Notes under the pieces: model-generated
The model's database searches: none
What the model was told of the DNA's origin: nothing
The model's input: the letters and a program-made list of their open reading frames with translations, nothing else
Part shown: one piece after another, positions 1 to 9,856 of the stretch
How the letters are laid out: each line of letters begins with the position of its first letter
Position numbering within the stretch: position 1 is the stretch's first letter
Assembly: GCA_019614645.1 (NCBI GenBank)
Contig: JABWDB010000006.1
Location: forward strand, 6,200,001-6,264,000
Source of the DNA: Stratiolaelaps scimitus
Lineage: Eukaryota; Arthropoda; Arachnida; Mesostigmata; Laelapidae
Direction of reading: 5' to 3'
DNA length: 64,000 bases
Translations under genes and position numbers: made by a program

Positions 1-1390
1 GCCGTATGTGGCAGCTGGGTCCATCCGCGTACCCATCGCTGAGAGAAGGAGAGAGCACGGCCGGGGGTGCTTACGGGGGCTCATCCCTCGCATCGTATGC
101 TCCTGCACTCTCGTGCGTTCGCTTCGTGCCAAGCACGAGGCACTCAGCGAGCTCAGCCGGCGGGACAATCGGCCAGCGACAATCGGTCCGTGCGCTCGTC
201 CGCTCTGGGCGGCGTAAAGGGAGGGGCGTCCCAATTCGCCCCGCCCACGTTCACACAGACAGCCAGAACGCGCGCCGCGCTGCTAAAAGCTAGTGCCAGG
301 TACGGCAGGCGGGCATACTGCCAACAGCAGACAGTAGCAATAGCCGTAGCAGCAGCAGCAGCAGAAGGAGACGATCGGATCGGAGCCGTGAGGCCGCTGC
401 AGACGTCGTGAGGTCCAGCTGAACTACGACGAACGAAGCGTCACTTCGAATTGACCACGATCGGACTTGTCCAGGCCAGACAATCAATCGGCAATGGACG
501 CACGGACATATGCGTACACACGCGTATGGCGTGTACGAATGTATATGCACAGGGTACCTACTGGAGCACGACGGCAGTGAGAAATGGATTGTAACAGTAG
601 ACACAGCGAAGTGCTTCCCCGAAGCATCGAATCAGATAACGACTGAGCCGAAGTATAGAGTTAGGGAGAGACAGAGGTGCTAAGCAGACAGAGACTGCAT
701 ATTCGCGTATACGTGCATGGTTAGTTTAACAGCGAAGAAATAGAGAACAATGATAAGCCTGGTGAACTGCAGACGTCAGCTTCTGTCGATATCTATGAAC
801 TAAATAAAATAGCTGGCCCATAAGCTCGATGGTTCTTGCTCATCGTTCTGATACAGTACTCTACAACTTGTTGTGGAACTCCAAACTTTACGAGAAACTC
901 CGCAGTAATGAAGCTGATTGACTGGTCAAGCGGAAGAACATTTTGCTTATACTTAATCGATAAGAGGCCCTACAGTAATAATATATTGAAAATCGTTCGA
1001 TTGTACTGGATCAAAAATTAATCTGCCAAAAACGGCTTCCCAGGGCCATCGAGTGGATGATCTGAAAATCTGGTTATTTGCAATGCTATTCTCCTCTATG
1101 GTCTTATGTTACAATCAGTTAACGAGTAGCCTGCTAATCTGCAAGCACAAAACCGCATTGATTTTTGCATGTGCCGATTGCTACGAGATTCGAATCGGCG
1201 CAGTTCTTACGCCACGGAGGAGAGCGACAACATGATCTTCATGATCAACATGATCTCCGCATGCTTTGACCTTAGTGGTCAAAAATAGTCACATCGTTTG
1301 AAATGCACGCTCAGCATTGTATTTCGTCGTGTACGCTATAGAATGTTTGGACGGATCTGCAAGGTAAGATTCCGTCTTACGAAGTAAAGC
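1..1390. other. No gene recognised; left-edge region with a (GCA)n run
   Basis: The first 300 bases are GC-richer than the rest and carry a (GCA)n run at about 347-364, as many 5' ends in this window do. Short open frames occur on both strands, but none resembles a protein family and none is flanked by convincing splice sites. It could be the edge of a 5' exon of a neighbouring gene; nothing shows this directly. Confidence 0.5.
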
Positions 1391-1440
1391 AAAGAGCAAT
1401 TTCATGGAAATTACATGTTGGCTGAGAGTCAGAGTCCGAA
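1391..1440 (+). mobile_element. SINE 3'-tail fragment (weak)
   Basis: A short stretch contains ATGTTGGCTGAGAGTCAG, the conserved 3' hairpin motif shared with the copies at 6.2, 18.3 and 54.2 kb. The match is confined to the hairpin and a few bases beside it, so this is either a very decayed copy or a fragment. Confidence 0.45.
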
Positions 1441-1614
1441 GACATCTCTAGGTCGCCAGACTCGCAAATATGACGTCCTTGCGCCTGTTTATTTTTTTTT
1501 GGAGAGGAGGAAATTTTTTTCAAACGCACGGACACCACCTGAGACGTTTCAATCTCCATGAAAGTGGGCTGATCCAGTGCAGGGTTGACGTGGATGACGT
1601 CTTTGCACCTAGAC

Positions 1615-2340
1615 GAATGGAATTATCACGCCTGTCCATAAAGTGAAAGACAAGAGTTGTGTGGGTAACTATAGACCTGTGGCCCAGGGGTCCATAGCGT
1701 GCCTCATTTTTGAAAAGGTACTCGTAGATCACATTTACTCATACCTCTCCATAAATGATCTCCTTGAGAGCAAACAACATGGTTTTTGCCAAAGGAAAGT
1801 CGACCGAATGACTGAAATGGTCCACGACTTGGCTCTATTTCAGAATGAGAGAGAGTCGACTATGATTGCATTTACTTTGATTTTTCCAAAGCATTCGACC
1901 GCGTCAATCATAGCCTTTTAATCTCCAAACTTTTATCTCTCAAAGTAGAACCCCACATAGTGTTGAGTGGAAATGAAGCTATCTCACGGAGAGAAAGCTG
2001 ATGATTTGAAATTGTATGCACCAGTGCGGTGTGCTGAGGACAGACTCCTCCTTTAATCAGCCATTACCACTGTTGAAGAGCGGTGTTGTAAGAACGACGG
2101 ATGTTGATCTCCATTCCGAAATGTGCAGTTCTGTGCACCTCTACTTACAAAAATGAATACACAATCAATGGTGATGTTATCAAATGTGAAAGCTCCATGC
2201 GGGATCTTGATGTCATAGTGAGTTCCTCCCTAGTTTTTGATCTGCATGTGACAGAGGTAGTTCAGTCTGCCTCATTAATACGTAACAACATTTTTAGATG
2301 TTTTATTATCAAAAATGTCGATTTCTACCTTACGCTCTAT
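1615..2340 (+). mobile_element. Non-LTR retrotransposon, decayed reverse transcriptase, 5' part
   Basis: Reading from about 1621, the translation runs through the NYRPV motif found early in jockey/CR1/L2-type reverse transcriptases, then reaches a frame-shifted version of the block around FDRVNHSLL near 1880-1920. The catalytic-region signature ADDLKLY appears at about 1997 in the same frame. The usual roughly 60 residues between these blocks, including the GVPQGS region, are missing, so the copy has an internal deletion as well as frameshifts. Frame 2101-2346 continues the C-terminal part. The element is dead. It is interrupted exactly at 2340 by the BEL/Pao LTR element and resumes at 4918. 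Confidence 0.8.
2332..2340 (+). repeat. Target-site duplication, left copy
   Basis: ACGCTCTAT sits directly before the left LTR and again directly after the right LTR (4909-4917). Dropping one copy restores continuity of the interrupted LINE. Because the LTR edge is uncertain by a base, the duplication is 8 or 9 bp, longer than the 4-6 bp usual for LTR elements. Confidence 0.65.
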
Positions 2341-2777
2341 TTATAATTGTGACAATAGTTATAAGCGGTTTTAATCATGCTGGCAGATTCCGGCAAATAC
2401 GATCCCTCGCCCCATTGCGGGGGAGGGACAGCTTAATCTCGAACGCCACATTGTTCACTGGTGGCGTTCAATTGTAATTGAGGTGGCGAAGTACCACGTC
2501 AAATTGGTGAACGTGCCATGAAGTGAGTCGTCCTCGAACTTCGAAGTGCTTCGAAGCTAACATATAGAGAGAGAGAAGTAAATGACCACTCGATGTCGCG
2601 ATGATAGACAGAAAGACTGTTGCCACAGTGCACTCGTAGTGGCCGTATGACCAGCTCATACATTGTGTTTTCAATATAGACCGTAATACCACAGAAAGGC
2701 AATTGGGTGACCGGGAATGGTACCAAGGAAACTTGTTCACTAACGATCAACTAGCTCGTATCACAAACTTTTCTCAC
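2341..2777 (+). repeat. 5' LTR of the BEL/Pao element
   Basis: The first 60 bases and the last 210 bases match the repeat at 4626-4908 with only scattered differences. A block at about 2405-2563 has no counterpart in the right LTR, so the right copy carries a deletion or this one an insertion. The start is AT-rich and nearly palindromic around TTGTGACAAT. Confidence 0.8.
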
Positions 2778-2781
2778 AGTC

Positions 2782-2799
2782 TGGTGCCGTGACCAGGAT
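2782..2799 (+). other. Primer-binding site of the LTR element
   Basis: TGGTGCCGTGACCAGGAT begins five bases after the LTR end. The leading TGG pairs with the CCA end of a tRNA, as expected for a minus-strand primer site. I cannot say which tRNA without a tRNA set from the same genome. Confidence 0.65.
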
Positions 2800-2871
2800 T
2801 CAACTATACGATCACCGGTCCTTGCCCACTCGCCTGTAAGCTGCGGTCGGTCTCCCTCCAACGCACTGTAT

Positions 2872-4458
2872 GTGACATTGCGACTTCATCCTTTAGGATA
2901 CTATAAGTGCTCGTGCCCCAACCCAAGCAACATGCCCATCGATCACACCCCGCCATCAGGGCGTAACGTGCCGACTGGCTCTTCTGCAGCTACGACCAAA
3001 CCCGTCAGCAGCACCACAAAGCTCAGTGTAGTTCGAGGCCAACGCACAAAACTACGGAAACATCTCAACTCGACTATTGCGAAGGCGAGAGAATTCACGC
3101 AAGCAACAGCAGATACCGCAGCCGAGCTATCCGAGTTGTTGTCGATCATTCAGCGATCATCAGAAAGTATCCGGGAGGCCGATCATCTCATCGTGCACCA
3201 TCCCGATTTCAACGACGACAACCTGGATGCAGAGTTGGATGAAGCCGAGGAATACCGAGCAGCAGCCGTCGGTTGTTGCATATTTGTGGAACGCTTGCTT
3301 GGTGATGTTCAAGCTCGCCTTCCAACCGTGACTGGCGTGACGTCCGCATCAACCAGCAGCAGCGCAGCCTTTGGTTGGCTACACAACGCCGGCCCTTCCA
3401 CTCAGTTACATCAGGCACCCAGTATTACGTGCCTACAGCCGCCTGCAACACTTGATGTGTCACCCGACGTTTTCTCTGGTGACCGAACAATGTTCCGCCA
3501 GTACACCGACCTCAAGGAGCAGGCTGAGCCTTTGTACCAGCTCAACCGTCCGAGTCGCCGAGACCCGCCGCCGCCTCCAGCATCGCCTACACGCAGCAAC
3601 CATTGGCAACATTACCGACCACCCGACCAGCAACAACAGCCGCAGCATCGTCGCAATGACCGACCCGTTCACAAACCGTTGCGGCAGCCCCCGCATTTTG
3701 CCATAACGACTACAGTTGCTGCGTCCGCTGTCCAGTCTCGTAAGAATCCGTGCTTCTTCTACAAGGATCGGTCGCACAACCCGTCGCGTTGTTCAAGCAA
3801 CGTGACTCATCAAGAGCACCGCCGAATTCTGGACCAGCTCAACCGTTGCCATACATGCTTCCGACCTCGTCATGGTGAGGACGAACACTGCCCCGGTGTG
3901 GTGAGAGGGTACCTGGTGTGCCAGAGTGATCTCCATTACACTTCCGTGCATCAGCAAGATGGGCTCGCGGAGGCCGCAGCGACCACCTCTTCTGGCGTTA
4001 CTATGACATCAGCAGCATCGGTGCTGTCATCCTCGATACTAATGACCGCAGCGGCTCGCGTCGTGGATGGTGGTAAGCGCCTGCCAGTCAGGATCTTCTT
4101 GGACCCGGGCGGCAATCTCAGTTTTGCACATCCGTCTCTAATTCAGAAGCTGCCTGGCACACGCCCTCCCAGCAAGGTGGACCTAAGAGTTCAGGGCTTC
4201 GCGGACGCCCGGACCATCACCGCCCAGCGATATCGCATCCGCCTGGCCAGCTACCATAACGACAAGGTCATTGGTGCGGTGAGGCGTGCCTTGTTCAAGA
4301 CACTTGGTCGTAGTCTCGATAGTTTCGAGGGACTGCGAGCGACTGTCTGCGACCTCGCAGGCCTCGTAGTAGACGTACCACAGACCGACGTGGGAAGTGG
4401 CCTCGAAGTTCCGCCTCCTCGAGGCAATAGGAACGTATTCAGTAAACCATTCCGATGA
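2872..4458 (+). CDS. BEL/Pao gag-protease polyprotein fragment (528 codons)
   Basis: Intact open frame inside the LTR element. The N-terminal 180 residues are charged and probably helical, followed by a proline- and glutamine-rich linker at about 220-285. Residues from about 293 hold nucleocapsid-like motifs. The first, CFFYKDRSHNPSRC, has Y where the second cysteine is expected. The second, CHTCFRPRHGEDEHC, keeps the C-x2-C-x4-H-x5-C pattern. A third block ends LHYTSVH, as in BEL gag. From about residue 403, VRIFLDPGGNLSFAHPSL lies where the aspartic protease active site belongs, but with DPG instead of DSG or DTG, so protease activity is doubtful. The frame ends in unrelated sequence before the right LTR, with no polymerase domain. 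It is the longest frame in the window, surprising for a defective element. Confidence 0.82.
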   Translation: MTLRLHPLGYYKCSCPNPSNMPIDHTPPSGRNVPTGSSAATTKPVSSTTKLSVVRGQRTKLRKHLNSTIAKAREFTQATADTAAELSELLSIIQRSSESIREADHLIVHHPDFNDDNLDAELDEAEEYRAAAVGCCIFVERLLGDVQARLPTVTGVTSASTSSSAAFGWLHNAGPSTQLHQAPSITCLQPPATLDVSPDVFSGDRTMFRQYTDLKEQAEPLYQLNRPSRRDPPPPPASPTRSNHWQHYRPPDQQQQPQHRRNDRPVHKPLRQPPHFAITTTVAASAVQSRKNPCFFYKDRSHNPSRCSSNVTHQEHRRILDQLNRCHTCFRPRHGEDEHCPGVVRGYLVCQSDLHYTSVHQQDGLAEAAATTSSGVTMTSAASVLSSSILMTAAARVVDGGKRLPVRIFLDPGGNLSFAHPSLIQKLPGTRPPSKVDLRVQGFADARTITAQRYRIRLASYHNDKVIGAVRRALFKTLGRSLDSFEGLRATVCDLAGLVVDVPQTDVGSGLEVPPPRGNRNVFSKPFR

Positions 4459-4625
4459 GTATATATCCCAGCAGGCAGCTGAGCTGCCTTAGCCCTGGAA
4501 GTAGTGTAGCCGATGCAAATTGCAGCGGGATTTCAATTGTAATTATATTATAATATCAAAATTGCTGTAACGATGTTTTATTGTGTAACTTGGACTAAAT
4601 ACCGTCCAATTTACAGGTGGACTGT

Positions 4626-4908
4626 TAATAATTGTGACAATAGTTATAAGCGGTTTTAATCATGCTGGCAGATTCCGGCAAATACGATCTAACTATAGAG
4701 AGAGAGAAATAAATGACCACTCGATGTCGCGATGACAGCCAGTAAGTAAGTTGCCAGACAAGCACTCGTAGTGGCCGTATGACCAGCTCATACATTGTGT
4801 TTTCAATATCGACCGTAATACCACAGAAAGGCAATTGGGTGACCCGGAACGAACCAAGGAAACTTGTTCACTAACGATCAACTAGCTCGTATCACAAACT
4901 TTCCTCAC
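4626..4908 (+). repeat. 3' LTR of the BEL/Pao element
   Basis: Direct repeat of 2341-2777 lacking the 160 bp block described there. It ends CCTCAC just before the second copy of the target duplication, and a short purine-rich tract precedes it. Confidence 0.8.
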
Positions 4909-4917
4909 ACGCTCTAT

Positions 4918-5138
4918 AAGAGTCTTGTCATTACAAAATGTCTTTAGCCTAGCGCTTGAGAGGGTACAATCGAGGTTCATCCGAAGAGTCAGTCAGCGTT
5001 GTGATGTTCTACGCTTGTTTCAGCGACTAAGACAAAATAGCTCTGATTTCATCGAATTTCGTCCGTTATGCAATTTCCTTAATAATCCCTGTACCACCCC
5101 TTTTGGTTAGCAAAGGTGTATTTGTATTGTATTGTACA
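4918..5138 (+). mobile_element. Non-LTR retrotransposon, 3' remnant
   Basis: This continues the LINE interrupted at 2340. The frame starting near 4925 reads LALERVQSRFIRRVSQRC, matching the LExVQRRF block that follows the reverse transcriptase domain in CR1/L2/jockey-type elements. The end is marked by short TTGTAT/TTGTA repeats at about 5118-5138, typical of LINE 3' tails that lack poly(A). Confidence 0.7.
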
Positions 5139-5503
5139 AATTAATGGATTATAATCTCTATTATTTAGGAAACAATCAATAAAACGTATTCACCATAGAG
5201 ATTGCCTACGGCAACATAACGTAAAATCTTAACGACTAACATAACACAAAAAACATCTGATATGTTAATCGGCCAGCTCGATTGCGATTACTCAGCATTC
5301 GTTCCGCTTGTATGTTCCTTTTGTGGATGTCGACCAGGTAGCAAGCCTGGATATGCAATAAGGACTACCGCGACCGAGCAACCCAAACCTAATCTGTTCT
5401 ATGCGAAATATGCCCGCCAGCGCCTTACAACAAACTATTATCCAAAAAGGCCTACATATACAGTTACATATGAAAACTGACTTGAGCGAAGTCTAATATT
5501 TCC

Positions 5504-5539
<36 letters not shown>

Positions 5540-6220
5540 CTTAGTAGCAGCTATCTGTTTCTAATACATACATATGTGACTGAAACTCAAGAAATAATTC
5601 TCGAAATTCTGTTCTGCCGCCAGTATCTATGTATAATATATATATATATGCGCCGTTCCTTACCCTATGGGGACGTTGAGTCGCTCCACTACGTTATAAA
5701 TACGCCATGTTTAAGAAAAACCTCCATTCGATGACGTTGGTGTCTCTCTATTCAATTGGAGATCCAGTCAGCCCAAAATAATAACGTTTAAATACCCGCA
5801 ATTACAAAGGGTGGAAGACACCAACAATCAAACTGAATTCCCGTTGAATTGGCACAATTCACATCATATGAACATCGACGTTGGTGTTCAAGCGGCACAT
5901 TTGTCGCTACGGATACTGATTCGTGTTATTATCATTATTCTCATTCTTATTAATATTAACAATTAATAATATTTTAGTAAGTTATGCGTACATGACATTC
6001 AGTACAGTTTCAGTGTACGCCGTAGTCAGTATCATATTCATAGTTGAGCATCTCCTATATCTATATAGGGGCCATCTGGGACAAAAATAAATTAATGAGA
6101 CCGTTGAGGAAAAGTGTTGCAGGGTACAGCAAACATCTTAAAACGGGTGTCTTTCCCGAAAGGCTTCTCAATGGCGTGGTCTCTATGGCGAGTTTGGCAA
6201 CCACTTTGCATGAAGCTAAA
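5139..6220. other. No gene; AT-rich sequence
   Basis: Contains (AT)n tracts at 5506-5536 and about 5636-5649. Nothing else is recognised on either strand. Confidence 0.5.
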
Positions 6221-6223
6221 GGT

Positions 6224-6425
6224 TTGAGTCGGGCTGACTCTCAGCCACCATTTTTACGTTCACGGTACAACTGCTTTTACCATTGCTTCGTACGACGGAC
6301 CCCTTGAAAATGCATATGTGCAGCGGTGGGGATCGAACCCGTGCACCTACGTGTCTCTTCTCCGGTTGCGAGACGCACACGAATGCAGCCCACCAGGCCA
6401 CCACCGGGCTCGCCGTCGTGTGAAG
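6224..6425 (-). mobile_element. tRNA-derived SINE, near full-length copy A
   Basis: Read on the minus strand, a tRNA-like head contains the Pol III B box GGGTTCGATCCC (plus-strand 6329-6340) inside a T-arm-like context, ACGGGTTCGATCCCCACCG. The body continues through GGGGTCCGTCGTACGAAGC and ends with the tail hairpin GGCTGAGAGTCAGCC (6231-6246). Copies B and C share all three blocks or two of them. There is no aminoacyl stem, so this is a SINE and not a tRNA gene. Confidence 0.75.
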
Positions 6426-6429
6426 CTGG

Positions 6430-7860
6430 CGAAATCAAAGGCTTGCGATTCGTTCTCGTTTTGCTGGGCATTAAAAATAGCCGATCGAGCCGTCGACCCA
6501 AGAGGCCTCAATGTGTTCAAGGGAAAGTAGAAACGTGGAATTACGAACACCAACTGAAGATGGCAAACATCTGGCTCGGTGAAATGATGAATCGAGCTGG
6601 CCAAACAGGATTGCTTATAATGAAAGAAAATGCGACAAGCACGCGAGATCGTTGAATCGAAACGAGGGTGACTCAGCAGAGCCCGCACGCCGACGTCAAT
6701 TTCTCAAGATCAGTCTAATTATTGGCGACAGAAGCGATTAGCTACTCGAAGGCAAACAAAACATAGTTTCGTTCAAACACTCGCTCACGTATATTGCGTT
6801 GCATTTGGCTAGGAGCAAGCAGCAATCTCCGTCCAATTATACAAGGATTCCATGACATAATATAACAATAATGATAATCATTATAATAAGAATACAACAT
6901 ATATAATCATTGGCCATAGAAAGCAACATACGATAACGCCACAGACGCGTTTGTTTTTTTAGCTTTTCGATCTGTCGCCATATCCGGGCACGTCTATGTA
7001 GCTCGCTTGATCGTCTCTGGGTTGACGTGACGCGTCGTCATTGTCTTCCGTGTCGGACCATGCCGAAAGATACCAACTATCCCTCCGGCCACAGTCCGCA
7101 TGTCAGTGACCTGGCAAGCATCACATCTTACCGTACTTATCGACCTACAATACATCTGTGAAGGCTCGACCGATGTCACCATGATACGGCGGAGAGAGGA
7201 CGTGTCAAGGACGTGTCCAGCCAGTGGTTCGTGCTCAACTACACGTAGACTCTGATCTCCTGACTGCTGATGGCCAACTGTCGTCTGGCGCTTCCCCGCC
7301 AAACACGTAGATACTTTGCAAGAACCAAGCTAAGAACCAAGCGCTTTTTGTCCCGTGACTAATGTCTCTCTCTCTCTCGATCTATCTTCCTAGGGTGTCA
7401 CCACAACTAGCATCGCGAACGGTCCCCGTTCGTTCATGACGATCGGCGAATGCTCGCTCATGCTAGCTACAGCAAGTTCCGCAGCATATCGAGCACAGTG
7501 AATGATATTTATCTCCAGCGGTACAACGATGGGTACAGTGCTGTTCACAGTATTCGGCCAGCAGTCTTTGAGTAGCTACAAGCGTTATTAGAGAGTAGCA
7601 TGATGTCACAAGGCGACTATTCGCAGCCACGGCCGGGTCATACCGGGCGCCTGCGGGCCGGACAGCGTGATCTCCGCTGACCACTATGAGAATTCCGAGC
7701 GAGGAGGGCCAAGCACGAGGAGAGGAGACGTGTCAATAGATCGTCATGTGACCTGCGTACATCTCCTGCCGAATGAGGCAACCTACGTGAGACGCGCAGT
7801 CGGTACGCAGTCGATTCGACAGAGATCGACGACGACGACGACGACGACAACAACAACAAT
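6430..7860. other. No gene recognised upstream of the secreted-protein gene
   Basis: Open frames here (for example minus 6994-7302) have no recognisable family and no supporting splice sites. A (CGA)n run at about 7827-7850 lies just upstream of the TATA box. Confidence 0.5.
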
Positions 7861-7867
7861 ATCATCG

Positions 7868-7900
7868 TATAAAAACGAGCCCTTCAAGCACTGACTATCC
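7868..7900 (+). promoter_or_regulatory. Candidate TATA-type core promoter of the secreted-protein gene
   Basis: TATAAAA at 7868-7874 is followed 25-30 bases downstream by pyrimidine-adenine positions suitable for initiation (near 7893-7900). This leaves a 5' leader of about 290 bases before the ATG at 8191. It is the clearest TATA box near a gene in the window. The start site is inferred, not observed. Confidence 0.45.
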
Positions 7901-8190
7901 ATTAGGTGTTTGAGAGCCACAGTCGCCGCACGTGCAAGCCAGTCAGCCGTCGAGGATCCACCAGAGTGCTACTTTGCTAGTGAATCGACAAGCCGAATCG
8001 ATAAGCCGAAAGCCTTACGGACTTGATCCAAATCGACGCTAAGGAATCGTCCAAGATCCTGAGTTGGCCGAACGAGAGCCAACTCTCGATTAAAGGAGAA
8101 AAAGAAAACCAGCGAAGGCTTCGATAGTCGACGACCGACTTTTTCGGCGAAACAAAAAAAGGCCAAAAGTCTTCTATCCAATAAATAGAA

Positions 8191-9801
8191 ATGGCACAGA
8201 CGAAAATGACACCAATCACCGTCCTATTGGTGGCACTATTCATAGTGCATGTTGTGCCATCGGGCCAAGGTGAGTTTACCTATTTATCGTTTCTCTCGAT
8301 AGCGAGAGATAGCTGTATCTTCCGCCGAATTGAAACTGTGCAGATTGTTGTGTTAAGATTGCTTTGCCGTCGCTTAACTATGCTTTGCTCCTCGAAGTCA
8401 TTTTAGTCATTTCAATGTGTCCGTATACGAATTCTGTGACATTTGCCAATCGGTCGGAGAGTTGACGTCAGCAACTTTTTTCGTCTTGTTTATGGAGAAC
8501 GACAAAATGCTTGTAACGCTGTCCAATGCTAATTAGCAACAACCAAAGCCGTACTATTCATGTTCTTATCGAAATGTTCGGGGCGAGAGAGGAGAATTAC
8601 CAAGCAGGAGAATTACCCTGTTTCAATTATAGAGGCTGTTATGTTTAACTAGCAGTTAATCTCACATTTACTGCTATGAGTGGATTCAAGGGAAGTCAGT
8701 CGCAGTTATGATCGACCTCACTTGCGTTTGTCCTCAATTTAGCTATTGAAGGTTAGGCCCTCTCAGCTAGAGGAGGTTAGAGAGCGGACACTACGCCTTG
8801 CTTAGTAATCACCTGAACCTCCCCAGTGAGTTACATCTTTCTCAATAGGCTCTTCGATATACAGTATTTCTCAATTAAGTCGTGCAATGTTTGCTTGAAC
8901 GCAATTGTCTGTCTCTTCGTTGAATTGGCTTCCCACGAGAAGTTTCCTGTTCTCAGCTTGCCTATTTTGAGAGGCCTTACCGGTAATCTTATTTATTATA
9001 TTAGATTCTTGATTTTCCCCAATACCCTTAGTCCGTCAGTTATTATTTATAACATTTGGCTTCCAACGTGTGTTTAGTATAGTTCCCGCATAATATTTCT
9101 CAGCCATGGCAATGACGGCGTGCAGCGACGATCATTTCCACCCCCGATTATAGCAATCCAATTTTCGAAATGCCAGCCAAATGCTCTGTGCGACCGACAC
9201 CAAAATAATCAATATCTCATTGCTGCTCATGAGATTATCACCAGCTATATGGCCCCCAGACAGTGGTGGTGCACGGCCCCGCCTTCCTTTCAAAATCTCA
9301 CCCACAACATACGCTGAGTCATATTAGTAGAGTCATCGTCGACCTCCTCTTCCGCCGCCGAGTCTAACACGACACTGACCACACAGCGGCATTGTTTATT
9401 ATCTCTTTACGAAATCGATCTCTCATTGCCGTTCGGCGTTTCACTGTGCGTTTCTGACACCGTCGATTTCAGCAAGCCCACCAATAATCAACATGGCAGA
9501 CGACGAGTCTGCCGCACAGGCCATTATCAAGGAATACGAGGACAAGCTACGCGTCGACTGTGGCCCGTTAGGCGAATTTCAATATTGCGCCAAAAACGCA
9601 CTCTGCTTCCAGCATCCGGGCGGCATGTGGGATATGCAACGTCGGTCGGACTACGTCTGCGATCCGCGAAACAAAAGCCACTACGGATGCCAATGCCGGT
9701 GGGCGGCGTTGGAGGACGGCTCCTGTTCGCTGATCTCCTGCTTCAGCCGGATGCGGAAGTACTTCTCGTCCTTTCAGGACGACGAAAACGAGACGTCATA
9801 G
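8191..9801 (+). CDS. Small secreted cysteine-rich protein (two exons, 134-135 aa)
   Basis: Exon 1 is 8191-8269 and ends AAG before the donor GTGAGT. Exon 2 is 9473-9801 after the acceptor GATTTCAG. The join is in phase and gives a protein of about 135 residues. The first 26 residues are a clear signal peptide: a charged start, the core ITVLLVALFIVHVV, and likely cleavage near GQA. The mature part has eight cysteines, enough for four disulfides, in the order VDC, YC, LC, VC, YGCQC, GSC, ISC, and ends in an acidic tail. Small extracellular proteins of this type in arthropods include venom, salivary and defence peptides, but the spacing matches no family I can name with confidence. The gene has its own TATA box and an AATAAA at 9923-9928, and its stop codon lies inside a long hairpin. 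No homology search was possible, so the function is unknown. Confidence 0.8.
8270..9472 (+). other. Intron of the secreted-protein gene
   Basis: Bounded by GTGAGT and GATTTCAG. The interior holds only short open frames that I take as chance, and no recognisable repeat. Confidence 0.8.
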
Positions 9802-9852
9802 TTACATTCATCATTAGAAACACCAGCTGGTGTTTCTGATGATTGTAACTAT
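9798..9852 (+). repeat. Long near-perfect hairpin over the stop codon
   Basis: The arms are ATAGTTACA (9798-9806) with TGTAACTAT (9844-9852), then ATCATT with GATGAT (one G-T pair), then a perfect 22 bp palindrome centred between 9826 and 9827 (AGAAACACCAG with CTGGTGTTTCT). A three-base bulge, TTC, breaks the stem. Together about 26 pairs form with almost no loop. The TAG stop (9799-9801) lies in the outer stem. It could be a mobile palindrome or an mRNA structure. Confidence 0.8.
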
Positions 9853-9856
9853 CGCG

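Larger units (their letters stand above)
2341..4908 (+). mobile_element. BEL/Pao LTR retrotransposon, gag-only, nested in a LINE
   Basis: Two direct repeats (2341-2777 and 4626-4908) flank 1.85 kb of internal sequence. A primer-binding site (TGGTGCCGTGACCAGGAT, 2782-2799) starts a few bases after the left LTR, and a purine-rich AGGTGGA lies just before the right LTR. The interior holds one long open frame with BEL-type gag zinc motifs and a degenerate aspartic protease. Reverse transcriptase, RNase H and integrase are absent, so the copy could only have moved with enzymes supplied by another element. The LTRs are still very similar outside one 160 bp block, which argues for a fairly recent insertion. 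Confidence 0.82.

Noticed and set aside
6318..6350. Possible tRNA gene on the minus strand
   Set aside because: There is a good T-arm and B box, but no acceptor stem or anticodon arm. The same block recurs elsewhere with a common non-tRNA body, so it is a SINE.
9426..9839. 137-codon plus-strand frame overlapping exon 2 of the secreted-protein gene
   Set aside because: Different frame from the spliced product; the in-frame join with the signal-peptide exon and the cysteine pattern favour the other frame.
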